Shown: piece by piece, positions 1 to 5,284 of the stretch
Numbering within the stretch: position 1 is the first letter of the stretch
How the letters are laid out: each line of letters begins with the position of its first letter
Assembly (NCBI GenBank): GCA_023427865.1
Contig: JAEYZV010000400.1
Span: forward strand, 1 to 9,511
DNA: 9,511 bases
Origin: Acidobacteriota bacterium
GTDB taxonomy: Bacteria > Acidobacteriota > Vicinamibacteria > Vicinamibacterales > Vicinamibacteraceae
Direction: 5' to 3'
Translations under genes and position numbers: made by a program
The notes under the pieces: generated by a model
Seen by the model: the letters and a program-made list of their open reading frames with translations, nothing else
The model's database searches: none
Told to the model about the DNA's origin: nothing

Positions 1-382
1 TCTTCGGGCCGCGTGCCCGCATCATGTCGAGCAGGTAGGTGAGCGTGAGTCCGGTGTCGACGATGTCCTCGACGATGATGACGTCGCGCCCTTCGATGCC
101 GGTGTCGAGGTCCTTGATCAGGCGCACCTCGCCGGACGACCGGCTGGCTTTCCCGTAGCTCGAGACCACGATGAAATCCAGCGTGGCGTGTCGCTCCAGC
201 TGTCGCACGAGGTCCGAGAAGAACACGAACGCGCCCTTGAGCACGCACACGAGGTGCAGGTCGCGGGTGCTGGCATAATCAGCGCGGATTCGGGCGGCGA
301 GTTCCGCGACCCGTGCGGCAATCGCCTCCTGCGTCAGCAACGGCGCGGGGCGATCGGGCAGGGATTCGGGTCCGAGGGCCAT
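1..382 (-). CDS. hpt: Hypoxanthine phosphoribosyltransferase, N-terminal 127 residues (runs off the left edge)
   Basis: Cytoplasmic purine salvage enzyme that joins hypoxanthine or guanine to PRPP, giving IMP or GMP. The visible 127 residues show the family order: an LKGAF segment at 49-53, the SSYGKAS flexible-loop region at 74-80, and the PRPP-binding loop VEDIVDTGLT at 104-113, followed by LTYLLDMM. Only the C-terminal third, with the purine-binding part, is missing beyond base 1. The ATG at 380-382 gives a normal N-terminus; an in-frame GTG 21 bases upstream is possible but less likely. No clear Shine-Dalgarno sequence precedes it. The gene diverges from the RpiB-like gene with 23 bp between start codons. 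In many bacteria hpt lies beside tilS and ftsH, so ftsH may follow to the left; that is inference. The family call is secure from the PRPP motif. Confidence 0.93.
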   Translation of the reverse strand, partial: MALGPESLPDRPAPLLTQEAIAARVAELAARIRADYASTRDLHLVCVLKGAFVFFSDLVRQLERHATLDFIVVSSYGKASRSSGEVRLIKDLDTGIEGRDVIIVEDIVDTGLTLTYLLDMMRARGPK

Positions 383-405
383 ACGACCGGCGCAGGCTAG
401 CACAC
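383..405. promoter_or_regulatory. 23-bp gap between two divergent start codons
   Basis: Only 23 bases separate the hpt ATG (minus) from the RpiB-like ATG (plus). That is too short for two full promoters with leaders. Either the promoters lie inside the opposite coding regions or the transcripts are close to leaderless. I see no convincing -35/-10 pair on either strand. It is listed because any shared regulator must act here or inside the genes. Confidence 0.4.
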
Positions 406-1053
406 ATGGCACGTTTCGCGATGATCACGGAGGCCGACGCCCGGATGCTGCCCGAGGGCAGCACGGTGGAGCTGCTGCCGCGCGGGCACATCACGCCGCT
501 TGCCGCCGACACGCTGCGCGAGCGGCGCATCACGGTGTTGCGCGCCGATCAGGTGGTGACCGGCGACGGCGCAGACCTCGTGCCCGTGGCCGACGTCCGC
601 CGCGTGATAGTGGGCAGCGACCACACGGGCGTGGCGCTGAAGACGTACCTCGTCACCGCCCTGCGCGGACGCGGCCTGGCGGTGCAGGCCGTGGGTCCCG
701 AAGGCAGCGCGCCGCCGGCAGTCGACTATCCCGATATCGCCGAGCAGGTCGGCCTCGCAGTCGTTCGCCGGGAGGCCGACGCAGGCATCGTCATCGACGG
801 CGCGGGGCTCGGATCGACGATGGCGGCCAACAAGATCGCCGGCGTGCGCGCCGCGCTGTGCCTGAACGAGACGCTGGCGACGTACGCGCGCCAGCACAAT
901 GGCGCGAACGTGCTCGCACTCGGCGCGACCCTCGTGTCGCCGGCCGACGCGGTCGCCATCGCGACGACGTTCCTGGGTACGGCGATGACCGAGCCGCGCT
1001 ACATCCGTCGGCTCGCGAAGCTGCAGCGACTGGACAACTTGCGTGGAGGCTAA
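406..1053 (+). CDS. RpiB/LacAB-family sugar-phosphate isomerase with EutT-like N-terminal domain
   Basis: A 215-residue protein in two parts. Residues about 68-215 are an RpiB (ribose-5-phosphate isomerase B) domain: GSDHTG at 70-75, VDYPDIAEQV at 107-116, GAGLGSTMAANK at 132-143, GVRAALC at 146-152 and RQHNGANVLALG at 162-173. Residues 1-50 are an addition absent from ordinary RpiB of about 150 residues. They read F-x-MITEAD...EG...V.L...HITP.A...L.ER.ITVL, which resembles the start of the ethanolamine-utilization protein EutT. E. coli Cys66 and Thr68, catalytic in RpiB, correspond here to Asp131 and Ala133; His164 matches E. coli His99. Substrate and activity are therefore uncertain. The ATG at 406 is chosen because the frame upstream only shadows hpt. 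DeoC follows 180 bp downstream on the same strand, so both probably act in sugar-phosphate catabolism. Confidence 0.85.
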   Translation: MARFAMITEADARMLPEGSTVELLPRGHITPLAADTLRERRITVLRADQVVTGDGADLVPVADVRRVIVGSDHTGVALKTYLVTALRGRGLAVQAVGPEGSAPPAVDYPDIAEQVGLAVVRREADAGIVIDGAGLGSTMAANKIAGVRAALCLNETLATYARQHNGANVLALGATLVSPADAVAIATTFLGTAMTEPRYIRRLAKLQRLDNLRGG

Positions 1054-1055
1054 GA

Positions 1056-1077
1056 GGCCACGCTCGGAGAGCGGGCC
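1056..1077 (+). other. Short GC hairpin just after the RpiB-like stop codon
   Basis: GGCC at 1056-1059 pairs with GGCC at 1074-1077. Inside, CGCTC at 1061-1065 pairs with GAGCG at 1069-1073 around a three-base GGA loop, leaving one bulged A at 1060. It lies two bases after the stop codon. No T tract follows, so it is at best a weak or factor-dependent terminator or an RNA-stabilising hairpin. Confidence 0.3.
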
Positions 1078-1105
1078 CTGCCCAGATCGCGAGTCTCCGG
1101 ATCAC

Positions 1106-1189
1106 GAATCCTGAATTCCGAGTCCCGAATCCCGAATCCCGAGTCCCGAATCCCCAATCCCGAATCCCCAGTCTCGATCCCCGAATCCG
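1106..1189. repeat. Heptamer tandem array, GAATCCC type, 12 units
   Basis: Twelve consecutive 7-bp units fill 84 bp exactly. The consensus is GAATCCC; variants include GAGTCCC, CAATCCC, GAATTCC and CAGTCTC. The period stays in phase from end to end. The array occupies most of the RpiB-deoC spacer and contains no gene. The same motif in reverse complement (GGGATTC/T) recurs at 7154-7209. Confidence 0.9.
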
Positions 1190-1193
1190 ACTC

Positions 1194-1221
1194 GCCCAAG
1201 GCCCAAGGCCCGAAGCCCAGG
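1194..1221. repeat. Second heptamer array, GCCCAAG type, 4 units
   Basis: Four 7-bp units, GCCCAAG, GCCCAAG, GCCCGAA and GCCCAGG, lie four bases after the GAATCCC array and end 12 bases before the deoC start codon. The unit sequence differs from its neighbour but the period is again 7. Because it sits where the deoC ribosome binding site should be, it may influence translation; no strong Shine-Dalgarno sequence is visible. Confidence 0.7.
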
Positions 1222-1233
1222 CCCACTTGCCCT

Positions 1234-2121
1234 ATGAGCTACACCGCACTCGACGTCGAACGCCTCGTCGCCATCATCACGGAGGAAGTGTTGCGCGCGA
1301 CCGGCACGGTCGTGCCTGCGGGCCGCTGTGCCTGCCACTCGGTGCACGTCGAGTGCTGCCCCGATCGCCTGCGGGGCGTGCTCGACGCCGGAGCGACGCG
1401 GCTGGGCCTGCAGGCCTCCGGTGCGCCGGCGGGTTCGGTCGCCGGCCTCATCGACCACACGCTCCTGAAGCCGGACGCGACGCAGGCAGAGATCGAGACG
1501 CTCTGCCGCGAGGCGCGCGAGTACGCCTTCGCGACGGTCTGCGTCAATCCCTTCTGGGTGACGTCCTGCGCACGGCTGCTGCGTGGCAGCGGTGTCGGCG
1601 TGTGTACCGTCGTCGGCTTTCCCCTGGGGGCGACCACGGCTGACGTCAAGCAGTACGAGACGCGCCGGGCAGTTTTCGACGCGGCCACCGAAGTCGACAT
1701 GGTGATCAACGTCGGCGCGCTCAAGTCCGGCGACGTCCGCACCGTGCAACTCGACATCGAGGCGGTCACGGACGTGTGCCGATCCGCCGGCGTGGTCAGC
1801 AAGGTGATCATCGAGACGGCGCTGCTCACCGAGGAGGAGAAGGTGACCGCGTGCACGCTCGCCAAGGCGGCCGGCGCCGACTTCGTCAAGACGTCCACGG
1901 GATTTGCCCGCGGCGGTGCGACGCCGGCCGACGTCGCGCTCATGCGCCGCGTCGTCGGCGCCGGCATGGGCGTCAAGGCTGCCGGTGGGGTGCGCGATCT
2001 GTCGGGGGCCCAGGAGATGGTCAAGGCCGGCGCCACCCGGATCGGCGCCAGCGCAGGCGTCAGAATCGTGCAGGAGTCCAAGGGGAGCGCGCCTGCGGTG
2101 GCGCCGGGCGGAGGGTACTGA
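1234..2121 (+). CDS. deoC: Deoxyribose-phosphate aldolase with N-terminal encapsulation-like helix
   Basis: Class I aldolase that splits 2-deoxyribose 5-phosphate into glyceraldehyde 3-phosphate and acetaldehyde. The catalytic domain spans roughly residues 70-283. It has IDHTLLKP at 73-80, the TEVDMVINVGAL strand with Asp155 (E. coli Asp102), the Schiff-base lysine Lys219 in DFVKTSTGFARGG, and Lys248 in GVKAAGGVR (E. coli Lys201). All three key residues are present, so it should be active. The protein is 295 residues, about 70 longer than usual at the N-terminus. The addition starts with an amphipathic helix (about 4-22) and continues with a Cys/His cluster: Cys32, Cys34, His35, His38, Cys41 and Cys42, then Pro43. 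Both resemble parts of BMC cargo enzymes. The ATG at 1234 is the first start after the repeats. It follows the RpiB-like gene and faces hemQ across an inverted repeat. Confidence 0.95.
   Translation: MSYTALDVERLVAIITEEVLRATGTVVPAGRCACHSVHVECCPDRLRGVLDAGATRLGLQASGAPAGSVAGLIDHTLLKPDATQAEIETLCREAREYAFATVCVNPFWVTSCARLLRGSGVGVCTVVGFPLGATTADVKQYETRRAVFDAATEVDMVINVGALKSGDVRTVQLDIEAVTDVCRSAGVVSKVIIETALLTEEEKVTACTLAKAAGADFVKTSTGFARGGATPADVALMRRVVGAGMGVKAAGGVRDLSGAQEMVKAGATRIGASAGVRIVQESKGSAPAVAPGGGY
1243..1299 (+). other. Putative BMC encapsulation peptide of DeoC (residues 4-22)
   Basis: The encoded segment contains LDVERLVAIITEEVLRA. Hydrophobic residues Leu6, Leu11, Val12, Ile14, Ile15, Val19 and Leu20 fall mainly on one face, with Asp, Glu and Arg on the other. 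This matches the short amphipathic helices that target enzymes such as PduP and PduD to microcompartment shells. A flexible stretch and the Cys/His cluster separate it from the aldolase barrel. The targeting role is inferred from resemblance only; an ordinary oligomerisation helix is the alternative. Confidence 0.55.
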
Positions 2122-2123
2122 GC

Positions 2124-2230
2124 ACGAAATTGCAGAATTTCAGAATTGCAGGAATGTCATCATCGCCGCCAACCTTCGAAGCGCTTCGGTGCTGATGCAA
2201 TTCTGAAATTCGCCAATTCGGAAATTCTCA
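2124..2230. repeat. Opposed octamer arrays forming a 16-bp inverted repeat between convergent genes
   Basis: This fills the deoC-hemQ gap. On the left are four 8-bp units (ACGAAATT, GCAGAATT, TCAGAATT, GCAGGAAT; 2124-2155). On the right are four 8-bp units of AATTC-type (2199-2230) in the opposite orientation. They create a perfect 16-bp inverted repeat, GAATTTCAGAATTGCA at 2135-2150 against 2196-2211, with a 45-base loop. Inside the loop is a 12-bp palindrome, CGAAGCGCTTCG (2177-2188). The tract is AT-rich in a GC-rich setting. The hemQ stop codon (2228-2230) lies inside the last unit. It could act as a bidirectional terminator or mRNA end-protecting structure, although there is no T tract. 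Confidence 0.8.
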
Positions 2231-3055
2231 TTCGTCACGCAGCGCTGGCGTTCGGCCGTCGAGCCATGCCGCGACTTCTGACGCCGAGAACTGGACGCCC
2301 GTGTAGAACGGGCCGAACTCGCCGTAGTCGGCGCTCGCCTCGTCGAACCGCATCTCGTAAATCAGTTTCTTGAACACGAGCGGGTCGTCGGCAAAGAGGT
2401 CGACACCCCATTCCCAGTCGTCGAAGCCGATCGAGCCCGAGATGATCTGCGTGACCTCACCGGCATAGAGGCGCCCGATCTGTCCGTGGTCGCGCATCAT
2501 GGCGGCCCGCTTCTCGAACGGCGGGCTGTACCAGTTCTTGATCTCGCCCCGCCGCTTGTCCATCGGGTAGAAGCAGACGTAGCGGCGCGGCGGGAACTGG
2601 AGGAACAGCCTGCCGCTGACGCGGCCCTGCTGCGCCTGCATGGCGTCCTTCTGCGCTGCGCGGTACTCGTCGGTGCCGTACTCGAGGCCGCTCGCGGTCA
2701 GCTGCTCGTGGATCTTGGCCGTCATCTCGTACATACCGAGCTCGACGACCGAGACGTACGAGGTGGTCGCGTCCAGGACCTCTGCGAGAGGCAGTCGTGC
2801 GACATCGAGTTGCGCCTGCACCAGTTCGTCGAAGCTGCGGCGGGCGTGGACCAGCATCAGGTCGGCCTTGTGGCCGAGCATCGCCACCGCGATGCTCGAT
2901 CCGTCGGCGCCGGCGCTTCGCTCGAGGAACGTACGCAGCGCCTCGGCGAGGGCGGCGCGCTCGTCGGACGAGGCCTGCCCCACGGCAGGCCAGGACACAC
3001 GGAACATCTGGTGCAGGAGGCACCAGCCTTCGAGGGTCTCGGGAGCGGTCAACAC
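2228..3055 (-). CDS. hemQ: HemQ-type coproheme decarboxylase (chlorite dismutase-like superfamily)
   Basis: Cytoplasmic heme enzyme that converts iron-coproporphyrin III to protoheme, the last step of the coproporphyrin-dependent heme pathway. The 275-residue protein has YPMDKRRGEIKNWY at 163-176, the proximal-heme segment RDHGQIGRLYAG with His190, QIISGSIGFDDWEWGV at 203-218, and the FKKLIYEMRFDEASADYGEFG run at 228-248. Spacing from His190 places Tyr163 at the catalytic tyrosine position and Gln203 where HemQ has a distal glutamine and true chlorite dismutases have arginine. This favours HemQ over chlorite detoxification. Start: GTG at 3053-3055, followed by the expected LEGWCLLHQMFR N-terminus; no ATG is available upstream before the in-frame TGA at 3110-3112. 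It lies 54 bp after the spermidine-synthase-like gene, in the same reading frame. No strong ribosome binding site is visible. Confidence 0.93.
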   Translation of the reverse strand: MLTAPETLEGWCLLHQMFRVSWPAVGQASSDERAALAEALRTFLERSAGADGSSIAVAMLGHKADLMLVHARRSFDELVQAQLDVARLPLAEVLDATTSYVSVVELGMYEMTAKIHEQLTASGLEYGTDEYRAAQKDAMQAQQGRVSGRLFLQFPPRRYVCFYPMDKRRGEIKNWYSPPFEKRAAMMRDHGQIGRLYAGEVTQIISGSIGFDDWEWGVDLFADDPLVFKKLIYEMRFDEASADYGEFGPFYTGVQFSASEVAAWLDGRTPALRDE

Positions 3056-3109
3056 ACCGTTAGCGTACAGGAAGCCAACGGCCGCGTGAGTGCTCGGCGC
3101 CGATCCGTC

Positions 3110-5284
3110 TCACTCGCGGCGGAGGACGCCGAGCAGGTTGCTCGAGGAATCGGTCCACGGTGCCGTGCCATTGGCTGCGTAAGGCTCGCCGAACATCTGG
3201 ACCGCCGACGGGTCGCGCGCCAGCAGCATCCACGTCGTGCGTTCGGTGTCGTTGTCCACGAGGTCGTCCTCCACCTGGACCGCCGTGAAGCCCGAGGCCT
3301 CGCCTGCGGCCTGCACGACGCCCTCGAGGTCGAGGTAGCGGTTGGACACGTGGACGGCAAGGAGGCTTCGCGCGTCACGCAGGTGGCGGGCATACAGCGC
3401 GAACGCTTCCTGCGTCAGCAGGTGCACGGGGACGGCGTCGCTGCTGAACGCATCGAGCACGAGGACGTCGAACCCGGAGGGACGGCTGCGCTCGAGGCTG
3501 AGGCGAGCGTCACCGCCCACGATGGTGACGTGCGCGGCCGTTTCCCGGAGATACGAGAAGATCGGCGTCGGCGCCGTCGAGAGCGCGACCATCTGCGGGT
3601 CGATCTCGAAGAACGTGAACTCGTCGCCCTCGCGTCCGTAGGCGGCCATCGTCCCGGTGCCGAGGCCGACGACGCCCACCCGCACGGGCCGGCCCAGCGC
3701 GGACAACGATGCCATCGCCATGCCGACCCCGCTCGACGCGGTGTAATAGGACGTCGGCTGCCTGCGCTTCGGCTCGTCGAGGTACTGCATGCCGTGCAGC
3801 GTCGTCCCATGCTGCAGCCGCCGATATTCCTCGCCCGTGTCGAACCGCTGCTCGCGGACACGGATGGCGCCGAAGAAGCTGCGGGAGGTGAACACGGCGT
3901 CGACGGTCAGGCGCGACCACTCGAGAGCCACCTTGCCGGCGACCAGGCCACCGATCAGCAGGAGGCCGATTGCCGTCAGGCGCGGGATCATCCCGCCGGC
4001 CCCGGTCCCTCGGGCGTCGGTCCCATACACGGCAGCCAGAACGAGCACGACCAGCATCAACGTGAGCGGGTGCTCGACGAGGCCATCGAAGATCATCGGC
4101 GCGCCGAATGCGACGAGCGCGCTGCCGATCACGCCTCCGCCCGCGACCACGAGGAAGTATCGGGTCAGCCACCGGGGCGGCGGCGCGTTACGCGCCAACT
4201 CGCCGTGCAGCGCATAGCTCGCCACGGCCTGCACGGCGAGCGTCACCGCCAGCAGGACCCACGTCGAGGACCACTCCACGTGCGCGACAGCGAGTCCGAC
4301 GGCCACCAGGGTCGTCATGACGTGGCGGTGGTACGCGCGCGGGTACTCGAAGGCCACGACGAACGTCAGCAGGTAGATCGCGAGGGGCACCATCCAGAGG
4401 AACGGCACGGCCGCGATGTCCTGCGTGATCTTCGTCGTGGTCGACTGCAGGAGACCCGCCGGAACCGCGGCAAGCGCCGTCCACAGCAGGTAGTCGCCCG
4501 CGCTCGGCGCGGCCGCTGGTGCCGAGGCGTCGTCTTCGGTGTCATTGGCGGCGGGGAGGCGCCGGTCAGGTCCTGCGATCGGCACGCTGCGCATCGTCCA
4601 CGCGCACGCGCCCGTGGCAATCGCGAACAGGAAGTAGCCGGCCGTCCACCATCGCCCCTGCTGGAACACGTCCAGCCGCGGTTCGATCAGGAAGGGGTAG
4701 GAGAGCAGTCCGACCAACGAACCGAGATTGGACAGCGCGTAGAGCCGGTAAGGCGAGCGCCGCCGTTCACGCGTCGTCGCGACCCGTCCTCCTTCCTCCT
4801 TCGCCCTTCCTCCTTCGTCCTGCTCGATGCTGTCTGCGTACCACCGCTGAAGGAGGGGACTGGTGCTCGCGAGGAGCACGAACGGCAGGCCGATCGCGCC
4901 GACGAGCAGCAGGAGGATCTGGGCCACCGGCGACCCGTCCGGGTCGGGCTTCCAGGTGTCACCCGGCGTCACCGGGGACGGCCAGGCTGCCGCGCGCCAC
5001 GCGAGCACCGCGAGCACCACGACGAGGAGGACCGTGTGCCGGGTGGTCTGCTGCCGGCGGGTCGGCAGGCTCGCGATGGCATGCGCATACGCGTAGCCGG
5101 CAAGGAGCAGGCCCTGGAACGCGACGAGCGCCGTGGACCAGACCGAGGCCGATCCACCGAACCACGGGAGGATCAGCTTGCCCAGGACGAACTGGATCTG
5201 GAACAGCAGGCAGGCGCCGATGGCGATTGCCGTGCCGAACGCCAGCGCGCGTGCCCCGCTGGATGTCGAGGCCGCTGCGTTCAT
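3110..5284 (-). CDS. Membrane-fused spermidine-synthase-like (SpeE-fold) protein
   Basis: A 724-residue inner-membrane protein. Residues about 12-452 hold roughly a dozen hydrophobic segments, with conserved-looking stretches such as FVLGKLILPWFGG (32-44), LYALSNLGSLVGLLSYP (181-197) and STTTKITQDIAAVPFLWMVP (281-300). Residues about 465-724 form a Rossmann-type spermidine-synthase/methyltransferase fold: HGTTLHGMQ at 492-500, the nucleotide-binding loop GLGTGT at 540-545, acidic FFEIDP at 558-563, GDARLSLE at 591-598, DAFSSDAVP at 611-619 and C-terminal PWTDSSSNLLGVL at 709-721. Such fusions are annotated as spermidine synthase, but the reaction is mostly unproven. Start: ATG at 5282-5284 overlaps the channel stop (ATGA), giving a normal N-terminus; longer upstream reading only shadows the channel gene. 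A charged low-complexity loop at 156-167 comes from a heptamer repeat. Confidence 0.85.
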   Translation of the reverse strand: MNAAASTSSGARALAFGTAIAIGACLLFQIQFVLGKLILPWFGGSASVWSTALVAFQGLLLAGYAYAHAIASLPTRRQQTTRHTVLLVVVLAVLAWRAAAWPSPVTPGDTWKPDPDGSPVAQILLLLVGAIGLPFVLLASTSPLLQRWYADSIEQDEGGRAKEEGGRVATTRERRRSPYRLYALSNLGSLVGLLSYPFLIEPRLDVFQQGRWWTAGYFLFAIATGACAWTMRSVPIAGPDRRLPAANDTEDDASAPAAAPSAGDYLLWTALAAVPAGLLQSTTTKITQDIAAVPFLWMVPLAIYLLTFVVAFEYPRAYHRHVMTTLVAVGLAVAHVEWSSTWVLLAVTLAVQAVASYALHGELARNAPPPRWLTRYFLVVAGGGVIGSALVAFGAPMIFDGLVEHPLTLMLVVLVLAAVYGTDARGTGAGGMIPRLTAIGLLLIGGLVAGKVALEWSRLTVDAVFTSRSFFGAIRVREQRFDTGEEYRRLQHGTTLHGMQYLDEPKRRQPTSYYTASSGVGMAMASLSALGRPVRVGVVGLGTGTMAAYGREGDEFTFFEIDPQMVALSTAPTPIFSYLRETAAHVTIVGGDARLSLERSRPSGFDVLVLDAFSSDAVPVHLLTQEAFALYARHLRDARSLLAVHVSNRYLDLEGVVQAAGEASGFTAVQVEDDLVDNDTERTTWMLLARDPSAVQMFGEPYAANGTAPWTDSSSNLLGVLRRE
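4785..4819 (-). repeat. Five in-gene heptamers, GAGGAAG/GACGAAG type
   Basis: On the coding strand the units are GACGAAG, GAGGAAG, GGCGAAG, GAGGAAG and GAGGACG, exactly 7 bp each. They encode Asp/Glu-Gly-Gly-Arg-type low complexity at about residues 156-167 of the spermidine-synthase-like protein. The site is a loop between the LLQRWYA segment and the SPYRLYALSNLG segment, which I would expect to be nearly adjacent in relatives. The GACGAAG unit echoes the TGACGAA unit of the intergenic arrays at 7289-7323 and 8656-8739. Confidence 0.7.

Noticed and set aside
1102..1749. Open frames whose translation contains Pro-Asn-Pro-Glu-Ser-type repeats
   Set aside because: The residues come from translating the GAATCCC heptamer array; DeoC is clearly coded in another frame.
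2177..2188. CGAAGCGCTTCG as a stand-alone operator
   Set aside because: It lies between the 3' ends of convergent genes, where an operator is unlikely; kept only as part of the inverted-repeat structure.
2228..3055. True chlorite dismutase
   Set aside because: Gln203 occupies the distal position where chlorite dismutases have Arg, and the YPMDKRRGE and QIISGSIGFDD stretches match HemQ.
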